Below, one piece after another: positions 13,847-25,301 of a DNA stretch of 64,000 nucleotides. Each line of letters begins with the position of its first letter. Position 1 is the first letter of the stretch. Below the pieces are notes generated by a model. The model was not told where the DNA came from. It saw only the letters and a program-made list of their open reading frames with translations, and did no database searches. The stretch is taken from assembly GCF_018139145.2 (NCBI RefSeq), contig NC_059478.1, positions 21,049,001-21,113,000 on the forward strand, given 5' to 3'. A program made the translations under genes and the position numbers. This DNA comes from Gymnogyps californianus. Taxonomy: Eukaryota; Chordata; Aves; Accipitriformes; Cathartidae.

Positions 13847-16800
13847 TCCTGAATGGCTTAGGTGTCAGGGCTCAGGCAAAGATGTTAGCATTTTTTGTTT
13901 TGTCCTGGGCATCTTTTTTGAGTCTGACAACAGGATCTCTAGCTAGAGCCAGTTTTAGTAAGTATCTCTTTTAATCTTTCTGTAATAGGAAAGGGATAAA
14001 GACTGACAAAAGAATTCAACAGTATGTATGAAATTAATTGCTAATTCTGTGATTTGGATACAAGTCAGCAAATTGGTCAATATCTCTGATACTGTTTACT
14101 TTCCTGGTGTGTATCTATGTGCCTGTAGAATGACTATTTTTCAAAGATGTCTTTTTAACCTGCTCTGAGTTTGCTTTCTGTAGGAAGCTACAGCCATTTT
14201 ATGTTCAGTTCAGGTGCAGCCTGTTATTGCTGAAGGCAGGCTCTTATTCTTTCTTCTGTTTGGTCTTCCTTTGTCCCCTCAGTCTTAAATATGGAAATCT
14301 GAAAATAATGTGTTTTTCTTTGTAAAGGGCAAGCGTAATACTTTACTGGTTTAGTAGTTGTGTCATAATTTTATTGCTAACAAAATGGCCTTCGTGTTTC
14401 TGCAGAAGGTAAGATGCTAAATGTGAACACAGAGCTATTTTTCTTTCATGCATGTATTTTATTAAGAAAACTCCTCCTCTTTTGCTGCTACTTTGACTAC
14501 TATATTTGTAAAAATGCCCTACAGCAAATAAGCTGATTGTGAGTTATAGTTTATCTCAGTAAATAGAACAAAAATCTACTTGTTCCATTGGGGAAATTTT
14601 TTTGTTGTTTAGAATCAATTACAAGTATCTTATGGTTTTTGTCTTTCTTATGAGTTAATCATGTATTTTTGGTAACTTGCATCATCAGGTTTTGACATTA
14701 GCTAGTATAGTTATTACTCATCTGTATATAAATGTTTGAATTACTCTTAAAAAAGCTTTTGGCACCTCAAAATCTGATAAGCAGGTAGAGTTATGAAATG
14801 AAGACATCTGAAATAAGGCACTATTCAGACACTTTACTGTTATTCTAGCATCATACAAGTGATACTGTTCTCGGTAAATATTTCAAAGTGAAACTTACAA
14901 GAAAGATAAGTTAAGCATGTATTTTGAAGGATATTGAAGTCTTATTTTGTTTAAGACTTATCCCAATTCTAAAGTAGAACACATTTCATATGATTAGAGA
15001 AGAATGGTAAAGAACACATTTTTTTCTTCCAACTGGTATTTTGTCCCTTATTACCTACAGCATCACATCAATTATTTTTTTTAAAGGTAAGTTAGATACA
15101 AATTAGGATTTTTTTAAATTTAGTTACAGTTCTATTCCTCCCAAGTGAGTGTGATACTCTGCAGGATGGGGTTTATTGTCTCTGTCAGGTTCTAATTTAA
15201 TCACATAATAAATTAATTTATCCCTAGAGTTGTTAAAATAAAACAAATTTAGAAAGAATTTTTTTTGCCTTGAATATTCTATGAAACTTGTCTCCTGGTT
15301 TTATTGCTTAAAAATGTCTTTCAAGCAGACAGTTGAAAATGAACCTCTCCTTTTTATTTTTGTTTAGAATTAAAAATACGTATCCTATCTCTGAGTGGAG
15401 TCTTACTTCAGCAGCTCACGGTGATAGGCTAATACTCTGGAACAGATCACATACTCGAAAATGTCAACCATAATGGAAAAAAGAGAACTCAAAAAAGAGA
15501 AAGTTGACCAGAGGTGCTATGAGGGGTCTGATGCTCTCCAGGTTCTTCTACAGCAGCCAGATCTGAGGTAGGAGCATCACGCTGCTCTCGGGAGTCTGTT
15601 CTGTGTCACTTAGCTGCCATTCATCAGACATAAACCTCCAGATAAACAGCATAACGTCAGTTCTTTTTGCCAGCCTAAGATAACAGTTTTTTATTACTGG
15701 AACTCTGCTGGAATGCTTTTTCTTCCTTCTTCCTTAACAGTCTAAAATGTTAGAGGATCTAGTCTAAAAGTTATTAAAGTTTTGCAGCAGGGGATACCAC
15801 CTGTGTGTCCCTGCTTCTTCTGGCAAAGCCTTTCTCACTCAGCTGTTCAAAAGGTTCAAAAATATACATTATTTTTTCCTCTCTCATTGCTTGTCAGTCA
15901 GAGACAAAAGGGATTAGTAAACAGTAACTTCTGCCATTGAAACTGGAATTTAAATCTCACATTGGTTGCTAAAGCAAGTTTTCAAATCTGTATTTTGAGT
16001 AGTAATAGTGAGTTTCTTGATAATTAAACCTGCAGTAATACATGAAAATACTTCAATCAACTGTGTTAAAAACTCATCTAACTTTGCAGTAAATGGCTTC
16101 ATTATCTGGTATTAGAAGAAAGTCAGATTCTGCATTATGGTAAATAAGTGTGATTCCTTGGTCCAGCTGGACTCTATTGTGTGTGTGAAAAGGTAGTTTG
16201 CCAGACAGTTTGAGCAGTGGGAAGCCTTGGGGAAGCTGTTCTTTCTTGTGCGTGTGGCTGTATTTATGTAATAGTAGACTGTGCCATACCCTGTTTGCCT
16301 TTGAAACAAAACCACTCTGCTTTTGTAAAAGGGAACTGTAAGAGGTGGATTCTCAGGAAGGCCAAATCCATTTATAATCTAAATGTGTGCTTGTTACAGG
16401 TTACAAGGTCTAAAATCTTGGCCACAACATGACACTTCAGCCTTATATCTCTTGAGGACAGATGGTCAGTCAACTGACCTGAACTGAAACTACAATTTTG
16501 GGGTCAGACAGGAAGAAAGTTAATCACTGACAGTTGTTTTGGAGAAAGAAGGATACTATCTGCCTTGATTAGTAACAATCAGGAGACTTAAGTAAAAATT
16601 GACACTACGGGGATATGTTGTTCACCCATTAAAATATCAAAATGTAGAAATGTTTAGATAATGTGCAACACTTCCTCATCTTGTTACAACTGTCTGAATA
16701 GTATTAATCAAACATTGCTTTGAAAATTCTTATACCTCTCACAAACTATGTAAAACAAGCACTATGACATGAAAATGATATTGCACAAATGCTTTACTGT

Positions 16801-19800
16801 TAATCAGTGTAATTTACATGACTTTGTATTTATTTCCTAAGGCATGATGCTTTATTTTCAACAACCTTGGATATGTATGAGGTCTTTCAGGTTTTGGGAG
16901 TGTCTTTTTAACTCTACTCATTTGTCCAATTGCAGATAAATAGCATTACTCTGTTCTCTTCGTTGATCACCTAAATCTATGTTTAAGAACTGCATTTAAA
17001 TTAAATAGTCTTTCCTCAATAAGACAATTCTTGTGTCTGGTATTGAGTGAATATATGAACAGGTAGAGAAGATGTACAATGGTTTCATTGGTGTAGGCAT
17101 TGACATAATGTAAATTTTGTTTTCTTTCAAGTTCTTGTTATCTGTAATTTGTTAAAAAATTGTTGTTCTAAATGATCTCAGTAGTGTATAGTGCAACAAT
17201 ATCATGTTTCCCTGACTGAAAATTCAGGCTGGATTGAGCACAGGGTATAATATCAATTTGCAGAGAGAGGCTGTAAAATGTTGTATGGTTAAGCTTACTG
17301 AACTTTGTTCTTGCAACTATAAAATCTTTCCCTACCTTCAACACATACACACACGCACAAAATAGAATACATGCTATTAACCAAAACAGATGGACAAGAA
17401 TTGAACAGAATGATCAGACGTGCTTTATCCCTTTCAAACCAAAGCTTTGAGTTGGCTTGCCAAACAACATTTGGGTTGTGTTCAGAAAATTGAAATTAAG
17501 TTTTGGTTTACAGAAGGGTTTCTGCTTCAAATAGTATGTTTATTTTCTTCCTCTTCTTTATGGGAAAGCAATTGCACTAAACTGAAGGCATGTTAGGAGC
17601 TATCACTCTATAATTGCTGTAAAAGTAGCAGAAAACTGTTTGACTAACCTTGTTTATGTTAAGAATGAGAATGCATATGTGAAATAGTTAAAATTCTGTG
17701 TGGATACAGTAACTTGTGTAATTAGTAATTCTTGCATACAGATATGTTTGGATACATGTGTGGTAGTGTAGACAGGGCAGCATGTTCAGTGGATTTTCTC
17801 ATCTATCTCCTCTATTATTTTTTTTCTAATGGAGCAAATGGTTCCTACACTGTACCTGGCAGGTAACATTCAGTAGACTAACCATTTCTATCAAGTTAGG
17901 GAAACAAGATGCTTTTAGTGATTTTTACAGTATGCGCACATAACCTGCTTTCCTGTTAATTGGGGACAGGAAAGGTAATCAGAACTCAAATTTCCCAAAA
18001 CTCACTGTTGGGACTTGCGCTTAAAGGGCCTAAAACTTCCTTACACATATACTGTTCTGCCTTTAAAATGGTTCACAAGTTTAATCACCAACTAGAATTG
18101 ATTTTGCAGCTCAAATGGGACCAACACATGGCTGCAACTTCTTGTCAAATCTCCCTGTGAACAAAGCCACTGTAGCTGTAAATTTTAAGAGTGGAAAATA
18201 CCTGAATGTGTCTGAAGTAAAAGTCTCCAAGTTGTTGCTGTCATAAGGACACTGACTTTTCCATGAGTGCACATAATTCAAACAGTTTAATTGTAAATAA
18301 ACTGACATGGTTAGATTAGTTCCTCTGTCTTTGTGATATGTGGCAATAACAAAATTGTCAGATGTGTTGATCCGATTACAGCAATAAAGTAGATTTCCTG
18401 TAACATCTTATCCAGTGCTTGTTTACTGTACTTACCATTTTTTTAAGAGGATGAACCTAATTGAAAATGGTACAGTCTTTCAGGAAAGTACATCTTATTT
18501 GAGATATGATAAACTTTGGCTAAAGCCAATGAGCTTTAGTCCATTTGAGGTCATTATTAATTGTTCCTTGGGTAGTTTACAGAAACAGTTGGAGGCATAA
18601 GCAGTATCATTTTTCAGTAACCTGTTAGCAGTTGACTTTTCTAACATACTTTTTTTCATCCTTTTCCCCCAAAAGAACAAAAGAGAATACTGTTTGGTCA
18701 AGCCCTGATAAATCAATAACTTACTTAATGCAGTTAGTTACACTTATTTAGTGCAGTTAATACTAAGAGCTTGTAGGAGTTTCTTTGTATTTACTTCTTT
18801 ATTCCCCCATCAGCCATTAAAGAACATTCTCATTTTCCACATGAAAGCCTCAGGAGCAATTTCACAGCGCAGACCCAACAAACTGAACACCACAAGATTA
18901 ACTGACTATACTACCTTGCATTGCTAGTTTGGCTCTGCCTGTAGGATTTAAATTTGCACTACGCTTCTGAACAACCAAAACCAATTTAACTACATCCCAA
19001 ATGCTTCATAGAGAAAGTCTGTTCAATTTCTTCCTTTCCTAGATTGCACGTTCAAAGTAATTTCTCCTAAATTAAATGTCATTTGGTTGTATTAGAATAA
19101 TCAGGACAACTTCAGATTTTAATAAGCAAAGTTATTTTAGACTAAAACTATTGAGATAGGTTTAAAAAAAAAAAAAACCCAAACAACTGCAAAGTCTAAA
19201 GGCACAGGAAATGGAGGTAGTAGCATTATAAACACTTGATCATAACCAAACGTCCTACATCTTTCAGCCCTGCTAAAATATAAACTGGGTTGGAAATTTT
19301 GAAATTGGTAATTTAAGTGGGAAATAAAATCTTGAATTATGTTTCATGTCAAACTGTGGTTCTTTTTTTTAGGCCCCCACAAGAAGGCATCTAGTTTTAA
19401 CAAACCTTATTTTTAATGTAATCAAATACTATAAATATAAACAATGCATGAAAGCATTGAAAGACCATGGGCAGGCTTTGTGTGTTATTGAATGTGTGCA
19501 AACTTTCATCAGATGGTCCAGATAATTAGAAAATATTTTTTCTTCCAGAGAGTCTTTTTATATTTAGTACAAATGATCAAAGATAGAGCAGTTAACCTTC
19601 CTAACTTCATTTCATGAAATAACAGCCTGACTCATAATTACCTTTTTAAAGCACTTGTCCTCATGTTGCCATTTCTTAGTCCTGCTTTTTATGTGGAACA
19701 AATGGTTTTAAATACAACAATATTGCACTCATTATTTAAAATCACATTTTGCTATTTGAGTAGGACTGAAGAGTTATGTTCTCTAATGGCTATTTTATTT

Positions 19801-22066
19801 GTTTCCAGGTTTTCCATGAATTTATCAATCTCCTTCTTGAACTACATGTTTTTCTAACCTGAATACCAAGGCTTCTTTTTTAAGTCAACAATTGTGACTT
19901 CTAACATCACATTAGTATTTTTGTTTCTGCTGTGCTACTTTGATATTGGCAGGAATCAGTTGAAAAGAATGCTATGAAGTCTTCATTAGGGGACTGTGAT
20001 ACTCAGACTCTGGGAATTCAGCCAGGAGGAATCAATTGGTGAAATATTCAGAGAGCAAAAGTGTACTGCCTCATTTAAATTCGCATACATCAGAGCAGAC
20101 TGCTGAGACATACAACTAGAGAGACTGGGCCTAGACTTTGTGGTTGTGTTCAGTAAATTCTGTCTCGTATATCCTTAAGACTTGAATGCTGTTTGTATTA
20201 AATTATACTCCAAGGGTGATAAACCATGATGTATTGTGGTTTCAAGGCAAGGCTTTCAAAATTTTGTTGTACGTTTATGTATCTGGTATCACGGAAGTGG
20301 GGCATGGGTGAGACCAGGGAACAACTTGTGTGCGTACGACAGGTATAAGCAGAGAGTGCTTCAGGGTGCTTGGCTGGTGGAAGCACTAGGTGTTGAAGGA
20401 GTGAAATGTGTAACTTGCAGGACATTCCTGAGTATGAAGAATAGTAAAGTGTATTGAAAGACCAAATCTTTATAAAGCATATTGCCAGAAACTTAATGGT
20501 TATCCTATGTAATTCAGGATCCACATTTCAATGAATGATGCCTAAATGACATCTTAGAAAGGATATAGTAGTAATCAAAGGATCAAGAAGTAATAATCCT
20601 ACAGCAATGTTTTAACTGACTAAACAGCTTGCTGTAGCTAAACTTATTAGTAACCTGATAAGCATGTAGGTAACCAATTGTAGGTACTTAATTATGAAAT
20701 GTAAACATTAGAATTTGTCTCATAGTTATCTTTTAAACTGAGGGGATTTCTCTCATCAACCTGGGACTAAGTGAAAGGAAAAAAAAACCCTCTATAATCC
20801 ATTATCTCTATTTGTGTATAATTTTATCTGATTTAATCTTGTACTAAACACTGGTACTGCATATGTTGAAACCTAGTTACTTAGAAACATTTTCTTCAAA
20901 AGCTATAGCAAATACACATCGAAGTTGCCCACTTTCCCTAGGCACTCTTTTGACTGGTTTTGCAGTCCATTCATATCTGAGATGTACCTGGTTGTGCCCT
21001 CTGTTTAAAACAGGAAATAGCCGTAGTTGGCTGCAGGCCAAGAAGAAAGGGTTTGGGTTTTTTATTTTACTTCGGCTGTGATTTCTTCTCTTATCAAACA
21101 AAAGTCTCTGGGTACATGCAGAAACCATAATAATGAAAGCGTGTATGTTATCAGTTTGATTCTGTTAAATGTGACTGCCCCTGACAGCATTAGTTTCCTC
21201 TGTCATTTTCCATGGTACTCAGTGTCTCCAAATGTCTCTCAGTCCCTATCCACAGGCATTCCAGGTCTTGCATGTTCTAGTTTGTTTTTAAAAAACAAAC
21301 ACAAATCTTCTTAAAGGAAAGCCCTGAGAACCAAGTTGTTTGACTCATGCTTTTTCCCTCGCATGTTGTGTTTTCTGCTCTTGTTGGCTCAGTTGCATCT
21401 CTGAGCTTTACCCTGCTGTCTGGGTTGCTGTTCTTGCATCTGGAGAGAGCCATGACATAATGGCATTTGAGTCATGGCCTGTCTATCTTTCTTTACCAAA
21501 GACAATATCAGCTAAAATTGGTCTTCTGGCCATTTAGCCTTTTCATATGCTTGGCAAAATAGCTTCTACTCATAGCCTAAGTAGATTTACAAGCAACAAT
21601 AAAACAAAGAAAATGAAGAAGAATGGAAGCAGTGTTCCTGTTTAGCAGACAGATTTGGGGTCAAAGATACTTGGCTGTGCTCACTGACAATGTTAGAGCA
21701 GTGCACCAGTATCCCGGTCTGCTGTCCAGTAGGCTATACTTCCCTGAATTATTTTTCTCCACCATCATGCATGCATATGCCTGATGGTGCAGGTTAGGGA
21801 ATATGAACAGAAGTTTCTGTTTACTTTTACTACCATAGCAGTATGAAGTACATGGACAGGGGTAGGAAATGGAAAGAGTCAGTACACTGGAGTATGGTAC
21901 GCAAGCACAGGCATGTGAGCAAAAATGTGAACACCATCCAGATGTTTCTACAAAGATAGAGCCTGGGATGGGACGATTTAGGCAAAGCTGGGTCAGGAGA
22001 AAAGCAGATACAGCAGAAGAGCTGTGATAATGCAGTGAATTCAGTTTCCTATGACTCTTAGAGGAA

Positions 22067-22076
<10 letters not shown>
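13847..22076. other. Unique AT-rich non-coding DNA with splice-like motifs
   Basis: No gene or mobile element is recognised. There is a pure A tract at about 19164-19177. Two strong donor-like motifs occur on the plus strand: TGCAGAAG|GTAAGA near 14407, where an acceptor-like sequence directly abuts a donor-like one, and AAAG|GTAAGT at 15083-15092 directly after a T-rich tract. Neither is joined to an exon I can identify. Confidence 0.5.

Positions 22077-22104
<28 letters not shown>
22077..22104. repeat. (AT)n microsatellite
   Basis: Fourteen AT dinucleotides with a single T-to-C change near 22092. It is a simple repeat with no coding content. Confidence 0.9.
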
Positions 22105-24042
22105 TTATTTTAAGGTTGATACTGGTTGTTAAATAATCGTATTTGAATTTTACATGGGACTGTGTTATTCAAGACTCTTTAGTAAAAGTCAAATACCAAT
22201 ACCATCTATTTATATATTTATCTAGATAGGTATCTAGAATATCTACATTTGGATAATTAAGCATCGTACCCAATGATACAAAATGCAGCTTGTTGAATCA
22301 CTTTGCAATGGTGTATTGAAGGAGCAAGTCAATAGACAATATGCTTTCAGGAGTGGACTGTGCTGTTTGTTTTCCACAGGAGATTCTTATTTGTGGTTCA
22401 AAAGTGCTTAGAGGACTTCAGTCCTTTGTGCTAGTGAAACAGAATAGAAGTTGGTCATTAGAGATGTCATCCAAAGTTCCTAAAGCATAGCCATAAAATA
22501 CTAAAACTTCTTCAGTGAAATGTGGAGTATTCTACCACAAAGGCTTCCTTATCTGGAAAGTCTGCATGGTTATTTGTTACAACCATAAAAATAGATTCTG
22601 GGTAAACTTAACATGCCATTTTCTTTGCAAAAATTTGGAAATAGTTTTATATTTTGTAGAAGAATGTTGACAAATATGTCTATAAAAAACAACTGGTATC
22701 AGTGACCCACATAAACTGTTTCATCTTTATTTCAGTTCAGCTGTACAACACATCTCTCACATAATTTCACTTCTAAGCTTCATCTCTCAATTCTTGATTT
22801 ATATGAAGAATATATTTTTAATAACTCACTGAAACTGCTGGGCTTAACTTTTGATGATACCTACATAAAGCTCTTGGCTTTCTCTATTATGTATTTTTCC
22901 AATAAATCCATACATGCCTCTGTAGAAATATTGTTGGGGGAGTGGGGGGCAGAGAGCCTTCGAAAGAAAGAAATCTTTAAAATAGTAAATATTTATTTTT
23001 AAGCGAAACTTTGTTATGAACAAGAACATATTGGTTCTGTCAGTAGGTGAATGATACAGAACCCATGGAATTTCCTTCACTTCCTTCTTGCTCCGGCCTG
23101 TATGAGTGTTGGATACATTTGCAACTGTTGTCCTTAGGAAGCAAAGAGTGTAGATCCTCCTCAGTTCAATGAGGAGGTCTCGCTTCTACTTTATTTGCAC
23201 GAGTCCGTATGGATTGTATATTTTTTCTTTCTGAACTTGCTCCAACTATCTTTAATAAACACATGCATGTGCAATGCACAAGCTATAAAGAGAAATACAA
23301 TATATGAATGCTGTATATAGCTATCTTAAAATTGTTCATATTTTCTGTTTGTATACAGACTTTCTATAAAATTACTCTTGAGCTTTATAGAAAAAAGTGA
23401 AGATTTATGTTGGGGGAAAAAAAGCACTGGTCAGTCGTGTTCTCTGCTTCCTGCAACTCAAGGTCCAGCAAAGTACAAGTTTGTAAATGTTAGTGGGTTT
23501 TGTAAATGTACAAAATCTGGCAATAAAAAATAATCGGCAGATGTGGAACAGCAAAATTATTGGTTATTTCCTCAGACTTCTGTAAAGCTCAAAGTTTTGA
23601 AGGATTTTCAAGCTCATATTGTTAAAGCTACATAATTTTTATATTAGCACCCCACACCCCCATTTTTCTTCAGGCAGGATATTTTGCTGAGACTTTTTTC
23701 TGCACAGCATTATGACCAAGTACCTGTTGCCCATACATTGTTTATATGTATTGTTTGCCGCTGTACTAATACCGGCTTTGGGCAAGCTACAACATTACTT
23801 GGCCTGTGTTCACCTTGCCTCAGGGTCTCTAATTCTGCCGGTTTCTATCGGTTTGGTGGTCGACTTTAAATAGTGTGTAATGACACTGCTTGTTGGGAAA
23901 TGCATGATTTCTGCTTGAATTATATAGCCAGACCCCAAAAGAATGAATTCTTGGGTTTTGTGATTTATTTACATCAAGTTATCAAGCGTGAATTGTGCCT
24001 TAACAGCCTGATTAGTTTTGATGATGAAATGATTATCCCTGT
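22105..24042. other. Unique AT-rich non-coding DNA
   Basis: Nothing recognisable. The open frames here (for example 22844-23080 minus and 23684-23869 plus) show no domain and are of chance length. Confidence 0.55.
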
Positions 24043-24357
24043 AGGAAAACCATAGATGTCATTTACCTTAACATTAGGAAGGCTTTTAATACAGTCTCCT
24101 GTAGTATCATGGCATCCGAATTAGGGATAAATGGACTGGATGAGTGGACTATAAGGGAAAAATCTGACTGGACCCTAGGGCTCAAACAGTACTGGTAAAT
24201 GCCAGTCTTACTTGACAGCTGGCTAGAGTAGTATTCTTCCAAGGCTGATACTGGGCTGATATTCTTGGACGCTTTCATCGCCATCCCAGGTGATGGGACA
24301 AAAACTGGAAATTTGGGGATGACATAGATTAATATGCTAGAGGGCAGGGCATCATGA
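24043..24357 (+). mobile_element. Old, degraded CR1 LINE fragment (reverse transcriptase)
   Basis: This is a plus-strand remnant of a CR1 non-LTR retrotransposon. Near 24055-24100 the translation gives a V-I-Y-L-N-x-x-K-A-F-N-T-V stretch, the counterpart of the conserved reverse transcriptase motif read as D-x-x-KAFDTV in CR1. Further on, bases near 24231-24275 correspond to the segment before the catalytic FADD box (leading into L-G-L-I-F), and 24336-24350 to the LEGR-like stretch after it. The FADD box itself is not preserved. Several frameshifts and indels interrupt it, and neither the 5' part nor the CR1 3' tail is present. It is clearly more diverged than the CR1 copy about 460 bp downstream, so it belongs to an older subfamily. 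Subfamily naming would need a repeat library. Confidence 0.7.
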
Positions 24358-24820
24358 TTATAAGCTACCATTTTAAGTATGTATGTGTCTGCTTATGTGG
24401 CAAGAATTTATTTCTAAACTATCCTGCATTTTTGTTTTGTGGGGTTTGAGGTTTTTTGTTCGTTTTTTCTTGAATGAGGTGGCAAGGGAAAGGGAGCAAG
24501 AGGTAACTAATCCAAAATGAAAGTGTTTGAGCCAAGTATTTCATTTCACTTAAAATCAAGCCCTTATTTCATCTTGGTTTTTTGGTTGTTGTTCTGTGTC
24601 CGCCCCCCTCCCTGCATTTTGGTCACTCAGCTGAAGCAGCCGTTATTCTTATGCCTTTAATCGCTATTATAGGGCAAACTTGTTTGGTGCTAAATCAATA
24701 AGTCCAATGCCATTTCTTCCTAACAGAAGACTTAAGTTTCAATGATCAGTATGTTAAAAGGAAAATGCTTTTCCATCCTGTAGAAAGGGAAGAGTACCCT
24801 TTTTAGTACTTGCTGCATTT
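24358..24820. other. Spacer between two CR1 fragments
   Basis: AT-rich sequence with T-rich and G/T-rich runs near 24430-24470 and a C-rich patch near 24600-24615. No homology to CR1 was noticed here, so the two flanking fragments appear to be separate insertions rather than one element split by an insertion. Confidence 0.45.
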
Positions 24821-25301
24821 CAGAGTGCCGTCTTAGACTTGGTGGCCTTCTACAATGGGGTTACAGCATTGGTGGATAAGGGAAGAGCAACGGACGTCAT
24901 CTACCTGGACTTGTGCAAAGCATTTGACACTGTTCCGCACAACATCCTTGTCTCTAAATTGGAGAGACATGGATTTGATGGATGGACCACTTGGTGAATA
25001 AGGAACTGGCTGATGGTTGCACTCAGAGTTGCGGTCAACAGCTCGATGTCCAAGTGAGGAGCAGTGACAAGTGGTGTTCCTCAGGGGTTGGTATTGGGAC
25101 TGGCACTGTTTAACATCTTTGTTGGTGACATGGACAGTGGGATTGAGTGCACTCTCAGCAAGTTTGCTGATGACACCAAGCTGTGTGGTGTGGTCGACTT
25201 CCTGGAGGGAAGGGATGCCATCCAGAGGGACCTTGACAGCCTTGGAACTAGATGACCTTTAAGGTCCCTTCCAACCCCAACCATTCTATGTTTCTATGAT
25301 T
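24821..25301 (+). mobile_element. CR1 LINE, 5'-truncated and internally deleted
   Basis: A plus-strand CR1 retrotransposon remnant. Reverse transcriptase motifs are easy to read in one frame: [12 protein letters not shown] from 24902, SGVPQG from 25067, and the catalytic F-A-D-D box at 25163-25174. That frame is broken by TGA stops at 24995-24997 and 25055-25057. In both cases tryptophan (TGG) is the family residue, so each is a single G-to-A change and the copy is a pseudogene. After R-D-L-D-S-L (about 25240) the sequence jumps directly to the CR1 3' untranslated end, with the GATGACCTTTAAGGTCCCTT-type segment and the terminal ATTCTATG / TTCTATGATT repeats at about 25283-25301. The rest of the reverse transcriptase and the C-terminal region, normally several hundred bases, are missing. 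The 5' end is truncated at about 24821, as is usual for CR1. Confidence 0.93.
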
